DNA from: Candidatus Saccharibacteria bacterium UBA6258
GTDB taxonomy: Bacteria > Patescibacteriota > Saccharimonadia > Saccharimonadales > Saccharimonadaceae
Assembly (NCBI GenBank): GCA_002441145.1
Contig: DJVK01000014.1
Span: 2,423 to 14,899, forward strand
DNA length: 12,477 nt
Reading direction: 5' to 3'
Shown here: one piece after another, positions 1 through 6,230 of the stretch
How the letters are laid out: every line of letters begins with the position of its first letter
How positions within the stretch are numbered: the first letter of the stretch is position 1
The notes under the pieces: model-generated
What the model was told of the DNA's origin: nothing
Seen by the model: only the letters and a program-made list of their open reading frames with translations
The model's database searches: none
Made by a program: the position numbers and the translations under genes

Positions 1-969
1 GCGCTTCACCCCGACTTCAGGGGCAAGCCGCTCGAGTCCCTCACTGTCAAGCAGTTCTTTGCGGAACTCAAGTACCGGATGCCGATGAGCCCTGTGCTCA
101 CTTCGGCAACCGGTGCTGCGCTTGGCATGTGGCCCGAGTCCACCATCAACAGCCGGCAAGCCGAGTACCTCGGCGACCCGGCCATGTGGCGCGCCGACGT
201 CAAGAAGGTCTCCGACCGTCTTGACGCCGAGCTGAAGGACGCGCGCAAGCGCACCCTCAGCGCGGGGACCTACGACATCTCCTACCAGGTCACTGACGAG
301 CATGGAGTCGCCCACTACAAGGCCGACTTCATGGGAGTCCGCGACAACAAGTTCACCGCTGTCGTCCTCAAGGACGGCACCGTGCTCCGGATGGAGTGCG
401 GAGGTCAGCTGTACGGTGTCAAGGAGAGGCCGATCGCCAAGAACGCTCCTGCGATGCCCAAGCCCAGCAAGGGTATGGACCGTGACGAAGAGGGCAACCC
501 CGTCGTCTTGGTCAACGCCTGCCGCAAGGTGAACGGCGTATGGCAAGACGTGTTCAACGTCAAGCCGCAGCAGGGCGACCTGAAGCCAGGTGCCAAGGAG
601 TGCACGCCGTCGACCACGCCCACCCCGGGCAAGACGACGTCGACCACTCCGCCAACCACCACGACGACTCCTCCGACGACGCCTCCGACCACGTCGAAGA
701 CGCTCACCCCGAAGGATCCGTCGAAGGATGGCGGCAGTGGAGAACCAAACGAGAACACCGGCCCTGACGAGTACGTGCCTCCGAGCGAAGCGACCGAGTC
801 GCACAGCCCGCCCGCTACGTACAGCCCACCGCCGGCAACTCACGTTCCGACTACCGCGCCCCCCGTCGTGGTCAACCCCGACCCGACGCCGACTCGGACG
901 TCGGACCCGACCGACACCAGCACTGGTGTTGTCCCGGTTCCGACCACCACCCTTCCGGGTGGATTCTGA
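1..969 (+). CDS. C-terminal part of a Thr/Pro-rich, probably secreted protein (5' end outside the window)
   Basis: The frame is open from base 1 to the TGA at 967-969. The first in-window ATGs (70, 76, 79) lack a ribosome binding site and 23-26 open codons precede them, so the true start very probably lies upstream; 322 residues are visible. Residues about 1-155 look globular and mixed. A short Cys-containing module follows (VNACRKVNGVW to GAKECTP, about residues 165-203). The last 120 residues are low-complexity Thr/Pro/Ser sequence, as in extracellular stalks or linkers, ending TTTLPGGF without a sorting signal or membrane helix. I do not recognise the family. The Cys module loosely resembles short Cys repeats in Saccharibacteria surface proteins, but that is recall only. 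Codon use is GC-rich (41 of 50 third positions G/C from base 79), unlike every other gene here, suggesting transfer, an island or an assembly join. Any signal peptide would lie outside the window. Confidence 0.75.
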   Translation, partial: ALHPDFRGKPLESLTVKQFFAELKYRMPMSPVLTSATGAALGMWPESTINSRQAEYLGDPAMWRADVKKVSDRLDAELKDARKRTLSAGTYDISYQVTDEHGVAHYKADFMGVRDNKFTAVVLKDGTVLRMECGGQLYGVKERPIAKNAPAMPKPSKGMDRDEEGNPVVLVNACRKVNGVWQDVFNVKPQQGDLKPGAKECTPSTTPTPGKTTSTTPPTTTTTPPTTPPTTSKTLTPKDPSKDGGSGEPNENTGPDEYVPPSEATESHSPPATYSPPPATHVPTTAPPVVVNPDPTPTRTSDPTDTSTGVVPVPTTTLPGGF

Positions 970-977
970 GTCACACC

Positions 978-1011
978 GGTTGGGCGCTCATCTTCGGGTG
1001 AGCGCCCAACC
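978..1011 (+). terminator. Strong hairpin with UUCG tetraloop after the first gene
   Basis: A perfect 13-bp inverted repeat (GGTTGGGCGCTCA at 978-990, complement at 999-1011) continues inward through a T-G wobble and a C-G pair to a C(TTCG)G loop at 993-996, giving a 15-bp stem. It begins 8 nt after the stop codon. No T-run follows (next bases CACCCCC), so it is not a textbook intrinsic terminator. U-tract-free hairpins of this kind are common behind genes of GC-rich bacteria. It could terminate transcription or protect the mRNA 3' end. Confidence 0.7.
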
Positions 1012-1039
1012 ACCCCCTGTATTCATGTACTCGACCCCA

Positions 1040-1097
1040 CCAGCGGAGCATTCCGTGGATCGAGATACATTTCTCTCTACTGTTGATGCTCCGCTGG
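1040..1097. repeat. 12-bp perfect inverted repeat around a 34-nt spacer
   Basis: CCAGCGGAGCAT at 1040-1051 is exactly complementary to ATGCTCCGCTGG at 1086-1097. A run of five T follows at 1106-1110. The element lies in the 270-nt gene-free interval where composition changes from GC-rich to AT-richer. It could be a long-looped terminator, a small structured RNA or a recombination scar; nothing decides between these. No further gene was seen in 970-1239. Confidence 0.5.
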
Positions 1098-1196
1098 CAT
1101 CACACTTTTTAGTACGCAAGGCATAGTCTGATTTTATAACTCCCAGGAGGCAATTTAACAATCAAAAACCAAGGTGCGAATATCAATTATATTAAC

Positions 1197-1225
1197 TATC
1201 GATTACATTGCGAGATTAATCGATA
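1197..1225 (+). promoter_or_regulatory. Stem-loop just upstream of the ribosome binding site of the surface-protein gene
   Basis: TATCGATTA (1197-1205) and TAATCGATA (1217-1225) are exactly complementary over 9 bp with an 11-nt loop. The repeat ends 2 nt before the Shine-Dalgarno AAGGAG (1228-1233). It could be an mRNA 5' stem-loop affecting translation or stability, or a dimeric operator. No convincing -35/-10 pair was found upstream; TATAAC (1135-1140) and TATATT (1188-1193) are possible -10 boxes without matching -35 elements. Confidence 0.45.
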
Positions 1226-1239
1226 CCAAGGAGAATACT

Positions 1240-2535
1240 ATGAATAAAGTACTTTCGTTCATCCGTTCGACTCCAAAACGTGCTCTTGCCTTCACAGCTC
1301 TTGCCGTTGCGTCTGTTGCAGTTCCTGCAGCCGTGTTCGCATGGGGTCCAGAACGACCAACATACACGATCGCTCATCCAGCAGATCACATTACGTTCAA
1401 CTCAATCACCGACAACCCAAATCTAGGTGACGAGCGCAACTTTACAAGCGTACGCGAGCTTGGCACAACGGGCACCTGGAAAGATGCCGTAAACGTTGAA
1501 GCAGGTAAAACCTACGAAGTTCGTGTTTACGTTCACAACAACGCAGCCGACAACCTTAACTTAGTTGCTAAGGATGTTACTGCTAAAGTAAACGTTCCAA
1601 CAACGACTGCTAAATCTGTCCGCGTCATGGGCTGGGTAAGCTCAAGCAACGCGACACCAACCGAAGTCTACGACCAGGCTGATTTTAACAGCACCAACGA
1701 CTTTAATCTTGCCTACGTTGCAGGTAGTGCAAAGTACTACAACAACGTATTCGGCAAGTACGACACAGGCACAGGTACTAAACTACCTGACAGTCTTGTC
1801 ACAAGCACCGGCGCAAAGCTCGGTTACGACAAACTAGATGGTAACATCCCTGGATGTTTCCAGTACGCAGGTGTGGTTGTCTTCCACGTTAAACCACAGT
1901 TCCCTACTAAATCAGCTGACTTTACCGTACAAAAACAAGTACGTAAAGAAGGTGTAAGCACTTGGACCGAAACAGCCAAGGTGAGCGCGGGCGACACTGT
2001 AAACTACCGTTTGGTATTTACAAACAGTGGCCAAACTCAGCTTAACAACGTCATGCTTAAGGACCAGCTCCCAGCAAACGTTACTTTCGTTCCTGGCACT
2101 GTTCGCATTTTGAACGCAGCCAACCCTAATGGTGCATTCGTCAAAGATGGCGACAAGCTTGTTACTGACGGTGTAAACATTGGCTCATACACCGGTGGCG
2201 GATCAAACGCTATCGTCGTATTCCAGGCCAAGGTTGCTGCCGAAGCAAAATTGAAGTGTGGAACAAACACGCTCGTTAACACGATGTTCGCAACTCCAGA
2301 AGGCCAAAGCCCTAAGCAAGATACTGCTGACGTAACTGTCGATAAGGTTTGTGAAGACACTCCAGAAGTTCCTGTAACCCCAGAAACTCCAGAGACTCCA
2401 ACTACTCCTGAAACGCCAGAAGAAGTTCCTGCAGAACTGCCTGAAACCGGTGTTGCCGGCCTAAGCGCAGCGCTTGGACTCGGCTCACTTGTAGCAGCAA
2501 CACGCTACTACATTACAAGCCGTCGCGCACTTTAA
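1240..2535 (+). CDS. LPETG-anchored DUF11-type surface protein
   Basis: The 431-residue protein is predicted to be exported and fixed to the cell surface. The start is the ATG at 1240 because AAGGAG lies 6 nt upstream and a classic signal peptide begins there (basic MNKVLSFIRSTPKR, hydrophobic to about residue 33, likely cut after AVFA at 34); an in-frame ATG at 1174 lacks both. Residues about 45-220 form a first beta-rich domain with the FNSITDNP/DERNF motif that I associate with CPR surface proteins. Residues about 226-367 match a DUF11 conserved-repeat domain (NYRLVFTNSG, LKDQLPANVTFVPGTV). A Pro/Glu/Thr linker with PETP repeats (about 373-397) leads to LPETG (400-404), a hydrophobic stretch and a basic tail (SRRAL), a complete sortase sorting signal. 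No sortase is encoded in the window. It is transcribed alone and ends at a strong terminator. A role in adhesion or host contact is inferred. Confidence 0.88.
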   Translation: MNKVLSFIRSTPKRALAFTALAVASVAVPAAVFAWGPERPTYTIAHPADHITFNSITDNPNLGDERNFTSVRELGTTGTWKDAVNVEAGKTYEVRVYVHNNAADNLNLVAKDVTAKVNVPTTTAKSVRVMGWVSSSNATPTEVYDQADFNSTNDFNLAYVAGSAKYYNNVFGKYDTGTGTKLPDSLVTSTGAKLGYDKLDGNIPGCFQYAGVVVFHVKPQFPTKSADFTVQKQVRKEGVSTWTETAKVSAGDTVNYRLVFTNSGQTQLNNVMLKDQLPANVTFVPGTVRILNAANPNGAFVKDGDKLVTDGVNIGSYTGGGSNAIVVFQAKVAAEAKLKCGTNTLVNTMFATPEGQSPKQDTADVTVDKVCEDTPEVPVTPETPETPTTPETPEEVPAELPETGVAGLSAALGLGSLVAATRYYITSRRAL

Positions 2536-2561
2536 TACGAGACTGACCGCTCTAAAAACAT

Positions 2562-2573
2562 CTGAGATCTCAG
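2562..2573. repeat. 12-bp palindrome in the 3' untranslated region
   Basis: CTGAGATCTCAG is a perfect palindrome 26 nt after the surface-protein stop codon and ahead of the main terminator. It could fold as a minor hairpin or be a chance palindrome. Confidence 0.3.
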
Positions 2574-2587
2574 TTTCAGAACCTTTC

Positions 2588-2618
2588 AAAACCACCCTCT
2601 TTAAGGAGGGTGGTTTTT
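2588..2618. terminator. Shared bidirectional intrinsic terminator between convergent genes
   Basis: AAAACCACCCTC (2588-2599) pairs over 12 bp with GAGGGTGGTTTT (2606-2617) around a TTAA-type loop. The plus strand carries five T at 2614-2618, and the mirrored A-run at 2588-2591 gives four U on the minus strand. It sits between the plus-strand surface-protein gene and the stop codon of the minus-strand histidine kinase gene, so it can serve both. Confidence 0.9.
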
Positions 2619-2619
2619 G

Positions 2620-4833
2620 TTAGCTAACGCTTGATTCTTGCGGCATCTCTACTTCAACAGGTGGCCGGCTTAGCTTTTTGATAGGCAACCTAAAACCGAA
2701 TGTACTGCCCTTACCTAGCTGCGATTCAAAAATAATCTTACCGTCATGCGCATCTATGATACGTTTCGCCAAGTACAACCCAATACCCGTCCCATCTGGT
2801 CGTTGCTTACGGGCATTTTCGGCACGGAAGAACTTGGTAAACAGATGTGACTGGACTTCGGGTGGCACGCCCATACCTTTATCTTGCACTTCAAACACAA
2901 CGTTGCCCTCTTCGACTGATAACTTGATTGTCACCGATGTTGTGTCGGGCGAATAATAAATAGCATTGTCGATAAAGTTCATGACCACCTGGCGCAACTT
3001 GCCTTCATCTAGATACAACATCGGGAAGCGTGACGGCTTTTTGAACTTTAACGCTACCGAATGGGTCGCGGCAATCGGCGTCATGCTCTCTACTTCTTGC
3101 TGGACCATTTTTGCTAGATCTAGTTCGCGTCGTTCGACGATAAACTTACCTGTTTGTAAGCGCGATACGTTCAAAAAATCACCGATCAAGTGCACCATCC
3201 GCTCGCTACTGGCATACGCCTCACTGAGTAGCTGGCGCTGCGTACTCGTAATTTCACCTGCATCACCTTCGAGCACCATGCTAATATAACCCTTAACACT
3301 CGTTAGTGGCGTACGTAATTGGTGCGATGCCATACTGACAAATTCATCCTTTGTCGCATCTAGTTCGAGAAGTTTTTTGTTAGACCGTCGCAGTTCTTTG
3401 GTTGCGGTACTGATTTCATACTTAAGACGTGCGTTGAATTTTTGAATTTCATCAAAACGTAACGAGTTCACAACCACCAGCGCCAGTTCGTCAGACATCG
3501 TACTGAGCATATGGATTTCTGACGCCCCATAAGCTCTGCCGTTACGCTTTTCGCCAACTAATAAATAGCCAACGAGCTGATTTTTAAGTTCCATGCGGGA
3601 CACGATAGATATATTCGCATTGGCGATTTTTGTTATTACACCAGAATCTCGTGCCAGCGAATCGGTTGCCACCGCCTGAGTATCTACGGTAGCTATATAT
3701 AATTCTTCTGAAAGCCGGGCGATGACACTTTGCCGCTTTGGATTACTACAGTGCACTTCATTTATAACCATGTCGTCAGCACTATTAACCAGTGCCATCG
3801 CGATGAACGACGGATGCATCACCGAATCGATGCCTGCGGTGGCCTTTTCAAAGATAGACTTAATATCGACGTCGTTCAGAATAGCATCGCCAAATGAGTC
3901 TAGGGCAGCTTCGGGATTGTAGCGTTCTCGCAAAAACAACTTTGATGTCACACGATCAAAAAACTCTCGTAACGGATTAATAGTCAGCGCTACCACCAGC
4001 GCTAATCCTATATATATCACCCCGGTGACGTTTGCGTTGGTCGTACTCATAGCAACGAATGCACCAACCGTCCAAATTGCCATCGTATATACAAATGCGG
4101 CCGCTATCCCAGTCAAAATATAACCCAGCGTTACAATAAATGTTTGGCGCAAATCAAACAAACTGTACTTAACGATCGCGTAGGTCACACTGGCCGTAAA
4201 TAGTATCGAAAAAATCGGACCAGCCGTAATAAATTCGTAGTTCCCCGCCCACGGCATGATAAGGTTAAAGATCATTCCGAATACACCGGCAATAACTACG
4301 CCTGCCGTGACAACCTGTTGTCGCTTTCGGCTACGTCCATGCTGTGCGCGCTGCATACGATACATTAATCCAACACCAAGTAGGAACAACGTCAAGAATA
4401 CTAATCCATAAATTGAATAGCTTGGCTGCATAATGTCGATACGCTCACTCAACGCACCTTTTAGCGAAGCGACACGTATCAACCATGTTGGCTCGAAGAC
4501 GAATAACACTAAAGCGAGTACTACTACCGGAGCGTAACTTGCAGCAATCTTTGCACGAGTTGCAAACCCATTTAATCGCAAACCAAATACAAGCAACGCC
4601 GAACCGATTGCTAATGCAGCCGTGTAATAGGTATTTACGAATAATTGAGCATTTTCTACACTATTCGCCACCGTAAACAGTACGATCCCCCAGGCCCACA
4701 TACTGACGGCTAAAGTTAAAATCAAAAACGTGTAGCGTATATTCGACGCAGACGCACGCATGAATACACTGACGGCAACGATGGCATTAATGATGCCCAC
4801 TACGAGCAGTAGGGTCGTTGCCACGTTGGTCAC
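2620..4833 (-). CDS. Membrane-bound sensor histidine kinase (multi-TM sensor, GAF, HisKA, HATPase_c)
   Basis: The 737-residue kinase should autophosphorylate on His and pass phosphate to a receiver. Residues about 5-225 hold seven hydrophobic segments, like the N-terminal 7TM sensor regions of some kinases, and two more follow at about 231-260 and 268-284. A GAF-like domain spans about 310-460 and a helical linker 461-495. HisKA has the phospho-acceptor H504 in ASHQLRTPL. HATPase_c (about 600-716) has the N-box NFIDN (619-623), G1 DKGMG (651-655) and G2 GTGIGLYLAK (681-690), so it looks catalytically intact. The start is GTG at 4833-4831, forming a GTGA overlap with the upstream methyltransferase stop, with AGGA about 10 nt ahead; the two are probably translationally coupled. 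The likely partner is the receiver protein encoded divergently at 5856. The ligand is unknown; the methyltransferase linkage suggests a small lipid-like molecule, but this is inference. Confidence 0.92.
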   Translation of the reverse strand: MTNVATTLLLVVGIINAIVAVSVFMRASASNIRYTFLILTLAVSMWAWGIVLFTVANSVENAQLFVNTYYTAALAIGSALLVFGLRLNGFATRAKIAASYAPVVVLALVLFVFEPTWLIRVASLKGALSERIDIMQPSYSIYGLVFLTLFLLGVGLMYRMQRAQHGRSRKRQQVVTAGVVIAGVFGMIFNLIMPWAGNYEFITAGPIFSILFTASVTYAIVKYSLFDLRQTFIVTLGYILTGIAAAFVYTMAIWTVGAFVAMSTTNANVTGVIYIGLALVVALTINPLREFFDRVTSKLFLRERYNPEAALDSFGDAILNDVDIKSIFEKATAGIDSVMHPSFIAMALVNSADDMVINEVHCSNPKRQSVIARLSEELYIATVDTQAVATDSLARDSGVITKIANANISIVSRMELKNQLVGYLLVGEKRNGRAYGASEIHMLSTMSDELALVVVNSLRFDEIQKFNARLKYEISTATKELRRSNKKLLELDATKDEFVSMASHQLRTPLTSVKGYISMVLEGDAGEITSTQRQLLSEAYASSERMVHLIGDFLNVSRLQTGKFIVERRELDLAKMVQQEVESMTPIAATHSVALKFKKPSRFPMLYLDEGKLRQVVMNFIDNAIYYSPDTTSVTIKLSVEEGNVVFEVQDKGMGVPPEVQSHLFTKFFRAENARKQRPDGTGIGLYLAKRIIDAHDGKIIFESQLGKGSTFGFRLPIKKLSRPPVEVEMPQESSVS

Positions 4834-5801
4834 TGTTTGACAATCCTATAGATGTTATAGATTTTATCTTCTGCGTGATAGATATCGCGAGCATCACCCG
4901 GAATGCCAGCAGTGTCCATAATACTAAGTACTTCGTGCATCGTGCGCTGGATAACACCAGGCCAACCTAGGCCTCGTTTATGTAGTTCAAGGTGTGGGTG
5001 GCGCGGTGACATATTCGTGAATATCATCATGCCACCAATCGGCAATGCAGCATACGCAGCACGTAATAATTCGGCGCTGTCTTTTTCGCTAAGGTATTCG
5101 AACAATCCCATTGCGTCGATGACGGTTGGCTTGAAGTCGGCGAATAATTGGTCTCGCTTAGTAGCGTCGAGAATACTTGCGTGCTCGAACTTTACTGAAC
5201 TAACGCCAGGCTGGAGCTGTTTGTAATTGTCCTTAGCGAAAGCGAGAATTTCTTCATTAACGTCTTCAATCATCAACGACACGTTATCGCGTTCGGTTGC
5301 CGAAAGCTCATCGATGACATCATAAACCGGCTGGCCGCTGCCGGCTGCAATACTCAACCAATGTACAGGATGCTTTGAACCACCTACATGCTGCAATACT
5401 AGCCATGACAAAACGTAGGCGCGAGACCTGACACCTGTTGCATCGTATGAGTGCCTAAAAAACCGCTGTGTAATAAAGTCGAGGCGGCCGCCATTGGTCA
5501 TATTACGATTTTCTGGGTTATGCACGTAATGAGTCGCCATGCCGTCGGGCATATATTCACGCCATGCTCGCATACCAGATGGCAGGTATACGAACATCCG
5601 TGCAATATTAAACGGCGAATCATGTTTGACGTTCGGGAATGCTTCTAAATAATGTTGCAAAAAGTTTAATAAAGCCCGGACGAGTGTTCGCTCGACACGT
5701 AAGTTAGGTTTGTAATATTTGTCGGTAACAGAGACAGAAGTTACTTCGACACCTGCTACATGTCGGGTTTTAAGCACGGATAATTGGTAATGTTTTGCCA
5801 T
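4830..5801 (-). CDS. PhcB-like class I SAM-dependent methyltransferase
   Basis: The 323-residue protein has a C-terminal Rossmann methyltransferase fold. The SAM-binding loop is LSIAAGSGQP (about 149-158), the acidic end of strand 2 is MIEDVNEE (177-184), and a motif-IV region reads VIDAMGLFEYLSEKD (227-241), followed by LPIGGMMIFTNMSPRHPH (253-270). The GLFEYLS and GG..IFTN..P.HP pattern resembles what I recall of the PhcB/EF-biosynthesis methyltransferases that make 3-hydroxy fatty acid methyl esters. The N-terminal 140 residues are not recognised. The start at 5801 (MAKHYQ) is chosen because the longer open frame would run back through the divergent receiver gene; no good Shine-Dalgarno is visible (AAGGA lies 19 nt upstream). 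It is the first gene of an operon, overlapping the kinase start by 4 nt. A small-molecule methyltransferase is likely; rRNA, tRNA or protein substrates are not excluded. Confidence 0.75.
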   Translation of the reverse strand: MAKHYQLSVLKTRHVAGVEVTSVSVTDKYYKPNLRVERTLVRALLNFLQHYLEAFPNVKHDSPFNIARMFVYLPSGMRAWREYMPDGMATHYVHNPENRNMTNGGRLDFITQRFFRHSYDATGVRSRAYVLSWLVLQHVGGSKHPVHWLSIAAGSGQPVYDVIDELSATERDNVSLMIEDVNEEILAFAKDNYKQLQPGVSSVKFEHASILDATKRDQLFADFKPTVIDAMGLFEYLSEKDSAELLRAAYAALPIGGMMIFTNMSPRHPHLELHKRGLGWPGVIQRTMHEVLSIMDTAGIPGDARDIYHAEDKIYNIYRIVKQ

Positions 5802-5842
5802 AGTGGTATAGGGGTAGGATTCCTTTTTGTTCTTATGCTTGT

Positions 5843-5849
5843 TATTATA
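5843..5849. promoter_or_regulatory. Overlapping divergent -10 boxes
   Basis: On the minus strand, 5849-5844 reads TATAAT, a perfect -10 box for the methyltransferase-kinase operon (expected start near 5837, leader about 35 nt). On the plus strand, 5843-5848 reads TATTAT with TG at 5840-5841, an extended -10 for the receiver gene whose ATG is only 7 nt further on. Clear -35 hexamers are not seen. RNA polymerase could probably use only one direction at a time, linking kinase and receiver expression. Confidence 0.5.
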
Positions 5850-5855
5850 GAGGAA

Positions 5856-6230
5856 ATGACCAAAATTGCTATCATCGAAGACGACCAAGTTATCAACCAA
5901 ATGTACCGCATGAAATTCGAGGCGGCTAAGTTTGACGTTTCGACGGCCAGCGACGGCGAGGCGGGAGTATCGATGGTGCAAAAAACCAAGCCCGATATAA
6001 TCTTGCTTGACTTACAAATGCCACGCATGGGCGGCGCCGAGGCGCTCGAAATTATTCGCGCTTCTGATTGGGGTGCGACGATTCCTGTCATCATTCTGAC
6101 GAACCTTGGCGAAGAAGAGGCGCCAAAATCACTCCGCCAGCTTGGTATCCATAGCTACATCGTCAAAGCCGAGCTTACGCCAAGCCAGGTTGTGACTCGC
6201 GTCAAAGAAGCTCTCGATTTAAAAGATTAG
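5856..6230 (+). CDS. Single-domain (CheY-like) response regulator
   Basis: The 124 residues are one complete receiver domain and nothing else. The acidic pair is E8-D9-D10, the phospho-acceptor is D52 in LLDLQMP, the switch Thr is T82 (IILTN) and the conserved Lys is K104 (YIVKAE). With no DNA-binding or enzymatic output domain it should act by protein contact, or as a phosphate relay or sink. The start at 5856 is the Met that opens the receiver fold; it lies 2 nt behind GAGG and 7 nt behind a -10-like box, so it may be translated leaderless. In-frame upstream ATGs (5784, 5835) would add a non-conserved hydrophobic tail. It is divergent from the methyltransferase-kinase operon and is the obvious candidate partner of that kinase. 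It overlaps the convergent folD gene by 4 nt. Confidence 0.92.
   Translation: MTKIAIIEDDQVINQMYRMKFEAAKFDVSTASDGEAGVSMVQKTKPDIILLDLQMPRMGGAEALEIIRASDWGATIPVIILTNLGEEEAPKSLRQLGIHSYIVKAELTPSQVVTRVKEALDLKD

Noticed and set aside
405..758. Minus-strand open frame rich in Val/Gly opposite the Thr/Pro-rich tail
   Set aside because: It is the antisense of ACC/CCG/ACG-rich codons; no start signal, and its composition is forced by the coding strand.
590..1126. Plus-strand Arg/Pro-rich frame overlapping the first gene
   Set aside because: It is a frame shadow of the Thr/Pro-rich region with no ribosome binding site, running through both hairpin repeats.
1025..1126. Possible 33-codon small gene starting MYSTPPAEH
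   Set aside because: It has no Shine-Dalgarno, spans the inverted repeat exactly, and has no recognisable protein feature.
2370..2435. Tandem repeat in the surface-protein linker as a possible CRISPR or satellite
   Set aside because: The short imperfect ACTCCAGA-type units encode PETP repeats in frame; there are no uniform spacers.
5784..5855. N-terminal extension of the response regulator
   Set aside because: The extra 24 residues are hydrophobic and outside the receiver fold, overlap the methyltransferase start and promoter, and lack a good ribosome binding site.
5802..5981. N-terminal extension of the methyltransferase
   Set aside because: It would read antisense through the receiver coding region and across the predicted divergent promoter.
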